A stretch of 64,000 bases of DNA from Methanospirillum lacunae. GTDB taxonomy: Archaea; Halobacteriota; Methanomicrobia; Methanomicrobiales; Methanospirillaceae. Where the stretch lies: assembly GCF_046195335.1 (NCBI RefSeq), contig NZ_CP176093.1, one strand, 5' to 3'. How positions within the stretch are numbered: position 1 is the first letter of the stretch; each line of letters starts with the position of its first letter. The notes beneath the pieces are model-generated. The model ran no database searches and was not told where the DNA came from. It worked only from the letters and a program-made list of their open reading frames with translations. Positions 51,060-60,259 of this stretch are shown here, in pieces. The position numbers and the translations under genes are program-made.

Positions 51060-54000
51060 ATTATTTTCATCAGATACTGGAGAGGATTGATCCAGATCCC
51101 CTCCCCAGATGAAATCTTTGAGGATCGTCTGGAGTCTTGATCTTATTCTTGTTCTCGCCCCTCTTTTTGATGTTGGTTTTACCTGATTTGAAATGACCTG
51201 GTTTGTTATATCTGATTCATCGATGGCCTTTTCAGGGATACGAAGGTCTATGGGATAGAGCATGACCTCTATTGGCCTTCTCCTCTGGATCTTCTCCCGT
51301 GTTTTTGTCCTGATTTTTCTCCGCGGCTGGCCGATACCTTCTCCCCTGAGCCTGTCCATCATACTGACCCATATCATCTCATCGACAAGGGTAATGTCCT
51401 CCATTCCCTGAATGAATATTGGATGGATCATTTCAGAGTCCTTATCCCGGGGTTTTAGGTCCTTTTGGATCTTGAAATCCACTTCCTGATCATCTGACCG
51501 ATGAATACATGCAATCCATGGTCTGGTGTATTGAACAGGCAGGTACCTTGTCTTTTTACCTGATCCGAGAGCGAGGATACAGTTCTTTTTTGGAAGGAGA
51601 ATCCGGGTTATGCGTTCCGGAGGGAGTGGTATGGTTACCCAGCGTGGTGGTTCTGTACGGGTAGAGGTTGTTCGTCTGCGTCTGTTTCGCTCCTGCAGCA
51701 GTCCTGCCACCTTTGGGGCCATGAGTAAGAAAACGACAGGTGAAAAAATCTGCTGTACAAGACAGATGGAAGTAGGCACAGATTTCAGGTAATTAAGATT
51801 GCACCAGGGACACCCTTCGGAATCTGGAAGATACCAGTGGTCTGGATTTAAATCGCAACAGACCAGTCGCTTGTACACCTGATCTATTACATTAAACCAG
51901 GTTTCGATGTTGTTATTATCCTGTGAATCTCCTTTGAATTCTTGGAATTCTTCATCAAAGAGATCGATGAGAGGCTTTGGAAGTGTCCTGATAGGTGGTG
52001 CTTGTGGTGGTGGGCGAAGAGCAGGATCATCATCACTCCATGGATAGAGACCTGATGCCATCCGTCGTTCATGTGATCCTGCACCTGTTGTCCGGCTTCC
52101 TATTGCATGGAATGGGTGGTATCCATCCATCAACATTCTAAAGATAAGGATTGCAGGCGACAAACTCATCTTTAAAGTGGACATTACCTGTTCTGGTTTT
52201 GGGAGGATGAGTAATCTGATCGATGCGTCAGGGCCCACGAATACAGTCCGTTCAGAGAGGTACACATCCCTGATGCCATGGTTTCTGGCTGATATGAGTA
52301 CAGCCGTCAGGTTGAGGCAGGCTGCAATACGGTGTTTAAAGTAAAATTTCCCATCAAATCTCTCTCTTCTGCTTTGTGGATCGGCAGCCACATGCCATGG
52401 ATGAAATCTTCCTGGGTCGATTGCCTGAATCGTCCATCCTACTGGCATATTATCTCTATACACAACCTGTAGCGGGATAACAAGCGACTGTGGAATCCCA
52501 TGTGGATATATTGCACCTGGCTCTGGCGGATTAATCCCATTGTGAACAATGAACACCTGTGTTCCTGGCACAAATGTGGTGATGATCCCGGCCTCAGTTC
52601 GAAATAATATCCCGCTCTGATCTGTTTTTAGTTTATTCGGATCACTCCATCCGTCAAGAGTAATTCGCGTATCTTGATTTTGTTTTTCCACGACCCTCTG
52701 CTTCGTCGTCTCCTGGATTTTTTTCTCCCTGGGAATGAGTGAAGAAAGCATTGTTTCCCAACGTTCAGCACCAGGTCTTTTGTGAGGTTCACGTAGTCCT
52801 GAAACAAATGTTTCCCTAAAAAGTGTTTGAAATGAAGATGGAAGAGAAGCATATGGAGGTGCGTAATCTGGAGGGGATATTCCGGCGATTCGACACTCAA
52901 ATGCAAAGTACCCAAGCAATATCTTATCTGTAGTTGCTGGTGCATCCTTAACGAGTGGCCCTTTGGCCTGAAATGGATGAACACCGCCCATCATGAACCT
53001 GAAAATGAGAACCGCCAGAGCAAAGTAATCGCCATACCGACGATCACATCCTGATTCTGCAAACGATCCATCCAGATGCTCAGGAGGGAGGTACTCGCCT
53101 GTTCCTACCCGGCTCCAGAAAGTTCGTCTGCTGTTTTTATCACGAATCTGAAATGAGTCTGTATCAATAAGAACAAGATCACCGCGTTTGTTGATGAGCA
53201 GGTTATTTTCCCGTAGGTCGCCAATTACATGCCCTGCTTTGTGAACACCGGCCACAAGTCTCGCTAGCTGAAGTGAGGCAACGATACGACTTTGGAGGTT
53301 TCTCTTCTCTTTTTCTTGTGGTTCATCGTACCAAAGGTGGACAGATCTATACTCATCAGGGATACGACGCATAACATATCCGATGATCTTTCCCCCTCCT
53401 GGAAGATCAGTAAGAGGTTTCAGTGGCCAGGTCAGGAATTGTAGTAGTTCCCTCTCTGGAGGGGCAGCAATCATTGTACGAATCTTCTCTTCGATCTCCT
53501 GTGTCCTTCGATGAGGGTGAAAGATCTTGGCACATTTTGTATCATCATCAGCAAAGTAGTAGATCTCACCCTCGCCTCCTGCTTTACCCGTTGAAATTAG
53601 GGTGCACACCTTTCCACCCGGTTCATAAACTGTGAGTTTGGTACGTGGTTGCTGCCTTACCGACGTCCGGGTTTTTTTGACCTGAACCGGGGTGCGTCTT
53701 GAAGGAACAACATCAAGGGTGAGGATCTGTGTTCCGGCATTGGTGATGATCTGAACCGGAACGCTCACACTCCTGTCAGATGTGAGCATCCGGGTGTCAA
53801 TTTTAAAAAGAATTTTTTTGCTTGATTCAGCAGAGAAGATAGATGGCAGGATTTTTATCCAGGGAGCCGGTGCCGGGATAGTTCCTCTGAGAATTCCACG
53901 GCCTTCATTCTGAATTTTGAGCGTTTCTTCGAAGATCCCCTTCTTATCCCATAAACATATTATCCGTGATGAAATTAGTTTCAATATCGGGCCATCTCCA

Positions 54001-54626
54001 CCTCGGAAGTTGATGGAGATAGGGACCTCTAGGTCTCCTCCTGTACTTCTGATCCTTATTTTTCCTGTAGGCTGGCGTACTATAGGTGCATTTGTAGTAT
54101 GGACAGTTACCTGAACTACCTGAACTTTTTGCGTCCAGAGTGTTCGTGATTTTACTTCTATCCAGTCGGATTCAGATTGAATTGTTCCGCTGAGTAACCC
54201 GTTTCCACTGTTGCGGATAATAAGATCAAATGAGAAATTTTCCCCTTTTCTGAGGTTACAGAACTGAAACTGACGCTCGTCAACTGTGAGGCACGGTTTT
54301 ATTGCAGGCAGGGTATTGCATTCAACCCTGACCTTTACTGTTCCTCCGTTGGTGATAATGGTAACTGCGCCTTTTAGCGGGATATTAGGTGAGACTCGTC
54401 CGGGTACAATCTCGATTCTGAAAGGAACAATAAAAGGTGTCTCAATACGAGGGTTGGGTATCCTGATCCAACTCACATCGGAGATAGCAGTTCCCTTGAG
54501 GATCCCTCCTCCGTCATTCATTATTGTGAGGATTTCAGTCTTTACACTGGTGACACTCTGAACCGGAATCAGGTCACGATCTACCTTGAGCCGTGGCGGG
54601 CTGTTACCGGTAAAGAGTGCAGCCAT
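50961..54626 (-). CDS. Large protein kinase of a vWA/PP2C/kinase triad
   Basis: 1221 residues. Three beta-sandwich repeats (about 10-105, 110-205 and 215-305), each with a W-I-x-I core (VSWIRI, SDWIEV, APWIKI). Kinase 1 (about 338-632) has GKAGGEGEIYY, Lys366, Asp470 and Asn475 in VIGDLRENNLLI, Asp488 in IDTD and GTGEYLPPEHL. Kinase 2 (about 655-920) lacks the Gly loop and a DFG equivalent, so is probably a pseudokinase. A zinc motif follows (Cys923/924, NPDHWY, CPWC 939-942), as in YegI-type kinases; the tail is basic. The PP2C gene is ten bases upstream. No membrane anchor is evident. Confidence 0.85.
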   Translation of the reverse strand: MAALFTGNSPPRLKVDRDLIPVQSVTSVKTEILTIMNDGGGILKGTAISDVSWIRIPNPRIETPFIVPFRIEIVPGRVSPNIPLKGAVTIITNGGTVKVRVECNTLPAIKPCLTVDERQFQFCNLRKGENFSFDLIIRNSGNGLLSGTIQSESDWIEVKSRTLWTQKVQVVQVTVHTTNAPIVRQPTGKIRIRSTGGDLEVPISINFRGGDGPILKLISSRIICLWDKKGIFEETLKIQNEGRGILRGTIPAPAPWIKILPSIFSAESSKKILFKIDTRMLTSDRSVSVPVQIITNAGTQILTLDVVPSRRTPVQVKKTRTSVRQQPRTKLTVYEPGGKVCTLISTGKAGGEGEIYYFADDDTKCAKIFHPHRRTQEIEEKIRTMIAAPPERELLQFLTWPLKPLTDLPGGGKIIGYVMRRIPDEYRSVHLWYDEPQEKEKRNLQSRIVASLQLARLVAGVHKAGHVIGDLRENNLLINKRGDLVLIDTDSFQIRDKNSRRTFWSRVGTGEYLPPEHLDGSFAESGCDRRYGDYFALAVLIFRFMMGGVHPFQAKGPLVKDAPATTDKILLGYFAFECRIAGISPPDYAPPYASLPSSFQTLFRETFVSGLREPHKRPGAERWETMLSSLIPREKKIQETTKQRVVEKQNQDTRITLDGWSDPNKLKTDQSGILFRTEAGIITTFVPGTQVFIVHNGINPPEPGAIYPHGIPQSLVIPLQVVYRDNMPVGWTIQAIDPGRFHPWHVAADPQSRRERFDGKFYFKHRIAACLNLTAVLISARNHGIRDVYLSERTVFVGPDASIRLLILPKPEQVMSTLKMSLSPAILIFRMLMDGYHPFHAIGSRTTGAGSHERRMASGLYPWSDDDPALRPPPQAPPIRTLPKPLIDLFDEEFQEFKGDSQDNNNIETWFNVIDQVYKRLVCCDLNPDHWYLPDSEGCPWCNLNYLKSVPTSICLVQQIFSPVVFLLMAPKVAGLLQERNRRRRTTSTRTEPPRWVTIPLPPERITRILLPKKNCILALGSGKKTRYLPVQYTRPWIACIHRSDDQEVDFKIQKDLKPRDKDSEMIHPIFIQGMEDITLVDEMIWVSMMDRLRGEGIGQPRRKIRTKTREKIQRRRPIEVMLYPIDLRIPEKAIDESDITNQVISNQVKPTSKRGARTRIRSRLQTILKDFIWGGDLDQSSPVSDENNSIHIPGSDEAHKTKNKKVTSEEKDHDLHSLDR

Positions 54627-54636
54627 TGGTTATCCT

Positions 54637-55398
54637 TCAGGACTCTGCTTTAGGTACTTGCTCCCTGAAAATGACCACAAGGGTTTTATCATCACCTGAA
54701 AGTTCCTGCATTTTTTTGGAGGAGAGCAACGTGGAGATGTCAGGTTCTGGACTCAGGTTAACTGATATTTTTCTCTCAATAAATGAGATCAGTGGGAGAA
54801 TGAATGGTTCGTGCGGTTGATACCTTCCGTCCCGTTTAACTGCAAGTGCTCCCTGGCACCCGTCAGTTGCGATAATAACGTGATCAATTTCAAAACAAGG
54901 AGTAATCCGTAATTGGTTTTCCCAGTCTGTTTGTATAAGACTGGCAGTCTCGTTTGCATATTCGCTTTCACCTGGTGATGACAGGAGCACAGCCTGATCT
55001 TTCTTTGTGCCTACTGCAATGCCATCTCCGATATGTCCAAGGGTGATCCTCTCTCCAGAATAGAATGCCACGATCAACGTTGATGCAAACTCTGATGGGC
55101 TAATCTCCAGTTCACTAGCTTCTTTAATAACCGCCTCTCGTGCCTTGAGAAATGCCTGCCTTATCCGTTCTTCAACTGAAATATCGGGACATTCAAAATC
55201 AGCAATTACTACTTTAGATGCAGTATCGACTGCTATTCGGGCTCCGGCATCTGAATGCCCGGCACTCCCAAGTCCGTCAGCAACTGCTATCCCCCAACCA
55301 TTTTTTGAATACGCGACAGCGTATGCATCCTGGCATGGCTGTTCAGACTGAATATGTCTGTTTCCCCTGACTGAAGATCCGGAAATTCTGATATTCAT
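54637..55398 (-). CDS. PP2C-family protein phosphatase of the triad
   Basis: 253 residues. The metal-binding motifs of PP2C are present: QPCQDAYAVA (Asp near 24), IAVADGLGSAGHSDAGA (Asp near 41), VIIATDGCQGAL and a final GDDKTLVVIF. The first motif is QDAY rather than the usual RxxNEDA. It should reverse phosphorylation by the neighbouring kinase. It lies 48 bases after the vWA gene and ten bases before the kinase gene, so all three are one operon. Confidence 0.9.
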   Translation of the reverse strand: MNIRISGSSVRGNRHIQSEQPCQDAYAVAYSKNGWGIAVADGLGSAGHSDAGARIAVDTASKVVIADFECPDISVEERIRQAFLKAREAVIKEASELEISPSEFASTLIVAFYSGERITLGHIGDGIAVGTKKDQAVLLSSPGESEYANETASLIQTDWENQLRITPCFEIDHVIIATDGCQGALAVKRDGRYQPHEPFILPLISFIERKISVNLSPEPDISTLLSSKKMQELSGDDKTLVVIFREQVPKAES

Positions 55399-55446
55399 AT
55401 ACCAATCCAGGATTTTTGGTTCTGCTTTAATACTGGCATTATATGA

Positions 55447-56148
55447 TTAGAGGGGAATTGAACCCCATCCATCAGGTCCGGTTGGGTTTTCAAGACTTAT
55501 TTGCTCCCCGATACGTGAGTCTGATATTTTTGCAAGGCTGCGGGAAAGCCAGAGGAACATGTCAGACCATTGAGCCTCTTTGAGCTGAAGTGGTACGCGG
55601 TTTGGGGGAGAGAGTTCACGAAGGACTGTCATATTAGCCTGATCTACTCCCAGTGCCCAGAATAGGAATTTCCGGTCTGATTCGCCACCGTGGATCACCT
55701 GGATAACCTCCTGCCATCTGGTATCGCCCCGCGACATGTCTGTCGGTTGTCCGTCAGTAATCAGAAATATCCAGGGACGATAATAATCAACTCCGGTTTC
55801 ACGATATTCAGCCTTACGTTTCTCTATGATCGAAGCGGCTTCAAGAATGGCCGCTCCCATCGGTGTGTATCCTCCTGCTTCCAGTTCAGGTGGTTCAAAC
55901 TGACTTACTCCGGTGAATGGTTGAATAACTTCAACCTTCCTTCCAAAGGATATGATTGCGAGATCAATTCGCTTTGCTGCAAGATCGTCTTGAATGAGTT
56001 CATCAGATAGGATCTTCAGACCTTCATTTAATTCTGCTATCTTTGCCCCTTTCATGGAGGCTGAGGTATCAAGGACGAGAACAGTTGCACAATGAGGATG
56101 CTGTGGGTACGGGATATCTACCAACTGCTCAAGTGTATCAGAATCCAT
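55447..56148 (-). CDS. TerY/YegL-like von Willebrand A domain protein
   Basis: 233 residues from the ATG at 56148. One vWA domain fills it, with an intact MIDAS metal site: DTSAS (Asp27, Ser29, Ser31), the threonine in GGYTPMGAAI and the aspartate in ITDGQPTD. The same set of vWA, PP2C and kinase genes is known in bacteria as the TerY-P triad (YegL, YegK, YegI in E. coli), linked to stress signalling. A TATA box 23-32 bases before this ATG implies a leaderless message and rules out the TTG at 56190. Confidence 0.9.
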   Translation of the reverse strand: MDSDTLEQLVDIPYPQHPHCATVLVLDTSASMKGAKIAELNEGLKILSDELIQDDLAAKRIDLAIISFGRKVEVIQPFTGVSQFEPPELEAGGYTPMGAAILEAASIIEKRKAEYRETGVDYYRPWIFLITDGQPTDMSRGDTRWQEVIQVIHGGESDRKFLFWALGVDQANMTVLRELSPPNRVPLQLKEAQWSDMFLWLSRSLAKISDSRIGEQISLENPTGPDGWGSIPL

Positions 56149-56170
56149 CAGTATTCTCGTCAGCAGACAG

Positions 56171-56180
56171 GGTATATAAT
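56171..56180 (-). promoter_or_regulatory. TATA box of the vWA/PP2C/kinase operon
   Basis: On the minus strand this reads ATTATATACC. It lies 23-32 bases upstream of the ATG at 56148, so transcription should start at or next to the start codon. It would fall inside the coding region if the upstream TTG were used, which argues for the shorter vWA protein. Confidence 0.6.
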
Positions 56181-56369
56181 TCTGTGGCAAAAAACGGTAA
56201 TAATTTAATCTGCCTTATGAGAAATGGAAAAAAAGTGACTTTCCTGGATCAAGAATTAAAAAATGTATTATACCTCTCCATGATTTTCACTGATTATTAG
56301 GACTTAACAATATTGATGTATCGTGAAGATAGATCTAATAAGTAATTTTCTGCTCCGGAGGTGGTATCT

Positions 56370-56783
56370 GTGGATTATGATTCAATAAATAGTGCTGATA
56401 TGGCAGAGCAGGCACTCGCACAGGCAGTTGATGAACACATCGAAAATAGTAAGGAAGTCATTGATCATATTGAAAAACTTGAGGTTAAGATTCGTTCCTG
56501 GAATATGGAAGACATCAAAGAGTTCAAGGCGATGATCACCGAGATGCGTGCTCTTCTTCAGAAACACTTCCAGGTTCAGATTGAGAATTTTATGAACATG
56601 AATCGGATTCCTTCAACAAAAGTTCCTGATGTTCTCAAAAAAACGTATCGGATAGTGGGTGTTGATAAGCGAGGGTATGCCCTTTATGGTCCTGAAATGG
56701 ATAAGATTGCACATATCAATAAGATCACTGAACATTACAAGCAGAAGACCAGTGCCTGCCAGCCACAACCCACAAAGAAATAA
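56370..56783 (+). CDS. Small helical protein of unknown function
   Basis: 137 residues from the GTG at 56370, with GGAGGTG just upstream at 56357-56363. The first 95 residues are predicted helical, acidic and coiled-coil-like (AQAVDEHIENSKEVIDHIEK, then a second helix to LLQKHFQVQIENFMNM). A short globular end follows (TYRIVGVDKRGYALYGPEM). There is no signal peptide, cysteine cluster or catalytic motif. I do not recognise it. It is divergent from the kinase triad. Confidence 0.75.
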   Translation: MDYDSINSADMAEQALAQAVDEHIENSKEVIDHIEKLEVKIRSWNMEDIKEFKAMITEMRALLQKHFQVQIENFMNMNRIPSTKVPDVLKKTYRIVGVDKRGYALYGPEMDKIAHINKITEHYKQKTSACQPQPTKK

Positions 56784-56813
56784 TCCATCATCTCTTTCTC
56801 CCTATTTTTCTAC

Positions 56814-59066
56814 TTAGAGACCTGCCAGTTTTTTAAGCAACATACTCGTCCCTGCTTTGTCGAGCGGTTGATTGTCATTACCACATTTTGGTGAATGAAT
56901 GCATGCCGGACATCCTGATGCGCACTTACATTCAGTAACAAGGGTTGCAGCTATCCTGGAAATATCCAAAAACAGTTCAAACGCACGTTCAGCTAAACCC
57001 ACTCCACCTTCATATCCATCGTAGATGTATATTGTTGCTGAACCTGTCTGGTGATCTATTGCAGTTGAGAGGCCACCGAGATCCCACCGGTCACAGAGGA
57101 CAAAGAATGGGGTCATGGCGATCAGAGCATGTTCAGCTCCGTGAAGTGTTCCCGTGATATCACAAGAGTTGTCGCTGATTTTTGTTATAGTGTCCTGATC
57201 AAAAACCATCCAGAGTGCTGATGTTGTAAATGTTATCGGTGGCAGAACAAGGGGTTCAGATCCAATTGTAGTCTGCCTGACGATCTTCCGATATCCACTG
57301 CAGGTCTCTGATACCTCCACTTCTCCTAGATGAAGTACAGCCCCGGGAACGATTTTTGAGATTGTATCTTTTATGATTGTAACGGTGGTCTGCTGATTTG
57401 GTCGTGTGTAGTATTCTACATCTGCTGCATCGGCAAGGATCCTGTGATGTCCATGATCCCACCAGTTCACCAGATATTTCTCGCCCTGGTGAATTATGAC
57501 AGCCCCTGGGTGTGCTTCCCTGCAGGCCTGGCCGAGATCCACTGTCTCAAGTACTCTCCCTCTCTCCTCTATCGTCCATGTTTCCCCGGTGCCTGAAAGA
57601 GACACCAGTTCAACCGCTCTTTTTCGCCCAGAATACACATATCCACGATTTGTTTTCGTTAAAAGATTTGCATCAGTAAATGCGTTGATATGTTCCTGGA
57701 TTCTGTTTCCAAACCACCGTGTATCAAGGGCAGGATTAAGCGGGAGCTCTGCAGCAGCACAGAGAAGCTCCCCTGAGAGAATATATGGATTTTTTGTGGT
57801 GATGATCGCATGTTCGTGGGATGAACCAAAAAACTCCTCTGGGTGATCCATGAAATACTGGTCAAGAGGGTTTTGAAAGCTGACAAGAATTGCCAGTGAC
57901 GGACCTGCCCCTCTCCCTGCCCTGCCAGTCTGCTGCCAGGTTGACATCATAGTCCCAGGATATCCGGTCATGACAACTGCATCAAGAGATCCAATATCAA
58001 TCCCTAGTTCAAGAGCATTAGTTGATACAATACCTTTCAGTTCTCCCTTTTTCAGTCGATGTTCGAGGTTTCTTCGCTCTTCAGGGAGATAACCTGCACG
58101 ATAAGCAGCAATTTTGTCGTTTCTGTTAGAATTACCTTCGTTCAGGCGCTCTCTTGCCCATGTTGTTACCACCTCTGTCATCTTTCTGGAGCCGGTAAAG
58201 CAGAGTGTCTGAAGTTCTGCCTCAACAAGTGATGCAAGGAGTGTAGCACTCTCGGTGTAAACTGACTTTTCAGCAAATCCTCCGATGTATGGATTATAAA
58301 GAATGAAGTACCTGACTCCTGCCGGTGCTCCTGATGTATCAATAACCTGAAAATCGCGTCCTATGAGTTCCTTTGCAAACTCATTTGGGTTGGCCAGGGT
58401 TGCTGAAGAGAGGAAGAATGTTGGATGAGATCCATAGTGTGCACATATCCGAAGCAGCCTTCTTATCAGAAGTGCCATATGGCTCCCAAATATTCCCCGG
58501 TACTGATGTGCTTCATCAATAATGATGTATTTCAGGTGTGAAAAAAAAACAGACCACTGGTGATGCCAGGGTAGGATATGATGTAACTCGTGGGGATTTG
58601 TCAGAACGAGACCTGCTTTGTTTCTGATAGCAGGCCTGTCGTGACGGGGAGTATCACCGTCATAGATGGCAGGATTAAAAGGGATTTTTGTTGCTTCACT
58701 TATTGCTTTTGCATTTGTGAGTTGATCTCTGGTGAGCGCTTTTGCCGGGTAGATGGCAAGAGCAGTAGCCGAGGGATCCTGCATCCTCATCTTGCAGTAT
58801 GGGAGAAGGAAAGCGAGTGTCTTTCCTGATGCTGTGGGTGTGCAAAGGATGGTATCCTGTCCTGAGTTAACTGCATCAATGGCTTTTGTCTGGTGAGAAT
58901 AAAGTCTGATACCGATATTATCCAAGTATTTTTCAACTGGTTCCGGGAGTGGTTCCTGTAATTCTCCAAAAACAGCATCATGTCCGGGAATAACTTTAAT
59001 GTGTGCTATGTAGCGCGAAAATCGAGAATTTTCTCCGATGATCTCAAGAAATTCAGCAACACTCAC
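56814..59066 (-). CDS. mrfA: MrfA/YprA-like DEAH helicase with DUF1998
   Basis: 750 residues from a GTG at 59066, eight bases after AGGAG; the longer frame runs into the previous gene. Helicase motifs: TPTASGKTLAFL (Walker A), IIDEAHQYRG, LSSATLANP and QQTGRAGRG. The C-terminal DUF1998 region has the four-cysteine motif CKCASGCPACIHSPKCGN, as in Bacillus MrfA, where it is needed for function. That protein unwinds DNA 3' to 5' in mitomycin C repair together with MrfB. Here it follows the MrfB-like gene with a 14-base overlap. Confidence 0.9.
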   Translation of the reverse strand: MSVAEFLEIIGENSRFSRYIAHIKVIPGHDAVFGELQEPLPEPVEKYLDNIGIRLYSHQTKAIDAVNSGQDTILCTPTASGKTLAFLLPYCKMRMQDPSATALAIYPAKALTRDQLTNAKAISEATKIPFNPAIYDGDTPRHDRPAIRNKAGLVLTNPHELHHILPWHHQWSVFFSHLKYIIIDEAHQYRGIFGSHMALLIRRLLRICAHYGSHPTFFLSSATLANPNEFAKELIGRDFQVIDTSGAPAGVRYFILYNPYIGGFAEKSVYTESATLLASLVEAELQTLCFTGSRKMTEVVTTWARERLNEGNSNRNDKIAAYRAGYLPEERRNLEHRLKKGELKGIVSTNALELGIDIGSLDAVVMTGYPGTMMSTWQQTGRAGRGAGPSLAILVSFQNPLDQYFMDHPEEFFGSSHEHAIITTKNPYILSGELLCAAAELPLNPALDTRWFGNRIQEHINAFTDANLLTKTNRGYVYSGRKRAVELVSLSGTGETWTIEERGRVLETVDLGQACREAHPGAVIIHQGEKYLVNWWDHGHHRILADAADVEYYTRPNQQTTVTIIKDTISKIVPGAVLHLGEVEVSETCSGYRKIVRQTTIGSEPLVLPPITFTTSALWMVFDQDTITKISDNSCDITGTLHGAEHALIAMTPFFVLCDRWDLGGLSTAIDHQTGSATIYIYDGYEGGVGLAERAFELFLDISRIAATLVTECKCASGCPACIHSPKCGNDNQPLDKAGTSMLLKKLAGL

Positions 59067-60123
59067 GTGCTTTACTCCTGAGAAGATCAAGGAGAAGAGG
59101 AAGGCTTGCGATATCCTGTTCATTATGTCTGACGATAGGCACTAATGGACCACAGTTACCGGTATCCCGGTACTTCATGTACCACTCAGGGACAAGCATT
59201 CCTGGAAGGTCAAATTCACGTTCAACACCCAGGAATTTTTGTTCAACTGTTGAGAGCCTGCAATCAGGAATCTGTTCCCTCCACAATCTTCGGGCATAGT
59301 GGAGAAGATCAATATGTGGGAGACTCGGAAGGGGATCGAATCCGTAGTATGCACATCGCTCATTCAGGTATGGGAAATCAAAACTTCTCCCATTGTAACT
59401 TACCAGTACATCAGCACCATCAAGGAGTTCTCTGACTGCTGTCAATGCTGCTGGCTCCTCAGTAATATCCCTGAGGACAAACTGATGGATGGTCAATCCT
59501 CTTGGACCAGGACATCCTATGCCAAAAAGGATGACTGGTCTGCCAAAAATGCCCAGAGTTTCAAGATCCAGGAACCTGATTTTTTCAGGAGTGAATCCTT
59601 CAGAAGCAATCAGGCCCAGGGGATGGGATGGGCCGAGCCGTGATCTGATCAGATGAGTCGCACCAGCTGGACCTGCATGTAGTACTTCCAATACATGGGC
59701 AGCCTTCCTTTGGTACCTGCGGTGGTGAAGGAGATCTGAAATTTGTTTGCATCCGCGTTGCCTGAGCCTATCCGCTCCTTTTGGGCCAATGCCCCTGACA
59801 AGCCTGAGTTCACTCATAACTGACGGATCTGGTTGATGATGTGAGGTGAGTTGTATCGGCCGAATATTCTGAACATGGTAATATTCTCCATCTTCATTTA
59901 TGGCTGGGGATCCCGGGATAGCATCTTCAACGGGAATACCGGAATATTTACGGCAAATTTCGCGGTAGTATTGTTCGAAATGATTATAGGTAGATTCACC
60001 AATCGCGGAGGCATGAAGCCCCATGCGGAATACATTGTCATGGGGGACTATCCTGTAGTCGGGCGAAGCAGTTATTCGTGCCTGCCACCTCTGGCTCACC
60101 GAGACGAGATCTGTTCCCTGCAT
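59053..60123 (-). CDS. mrfB: MrfB/YprB-like DEDD exonuclease
   Basis: 356 residues. A helix-hairpin-helix region (RLVRGIGPKGADRLRQRGCK, about 125-150) precedes a DEDD RNase H-fold exonuclease with the acidic residues in FLDLETLGIFG, VSYNGRSFDFPYLNER, DLLHYARRLWR and HNEQDIASL. Bacillus MrfB, the homologue, is the nuclease partner of MrfA in mitomycin C repair. This archaeal version lacks a TPR tail. It is the first gene of the operon and its ATG lies 24 bases from a TATA box, so the message is leaderless. Confidence 0.88.
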   Translation of the reverse strand: MQGTDLVSVSQRWQARITASPDYRIVPHDNVFRMGLHASAIGESTYNHFEQYYREICRKYSGIPVEDAIPGSPAINEDGEYYHVQNIRPIQLTSHHQPDPSVMSELRLVRGIGPKGADRLRQRGCKQISDLLHHRRYQRKAAHVLEVLHAGPAGATHLIRSRLGPSHPLGLIASEGFTPEKIRFLDLETLGIFGRPVILFGIGCPGPRGLTIHQFVLRDITEEPAALTAVRELLDGADVLVSYNGRSFDFPYLNERCAYYGFDPLPSLPHIDLLHYARRLWREQIPDCRLSTVEQKFLGVEREFDLPGMLVPEWYMKYRDTGNCGPLVPIVRHNEQDIASLPLLLDLLRSKARECC

Positions 60124-60146
60124 CTACCGATACCTCATCGTCGTGG

Positions 60147-60179
60147 TATATAAATTATGAAGGGCACAGGGCGAAAGTG
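60147..60179 (-). promoter_or_regulatory. MrfB-MrfA operon promoter, twin of the RPA promoter element
   Basis: The plus strand reads TATATAAAT, five bases, then AGGGCACAGGGCGAAAGTG. It differs from the RPA promoter copy at four of 33 positions and has the same spacing. The TATA box is centred 28 bases from the ATG at 60123. The 19-base element is long and conserved enough to suggest a bound regulator rather than basal promoter drift. Confidence 0.75.
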
Positions 60180-60259
60180 TTTCAGGTATCCAACCCCTAA
60201 GAAAAAGGACGTATCTCATAAAAAAGTAAAAAAAATAGGCCGTTTATATATTGATCTAG

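Noticed and set aside
56148..56190. TTG start for the vWA protein
   Set aside because: The TATA box at 56171-56180 lies inside this extension, so the message should begin near the ATG at 56148.
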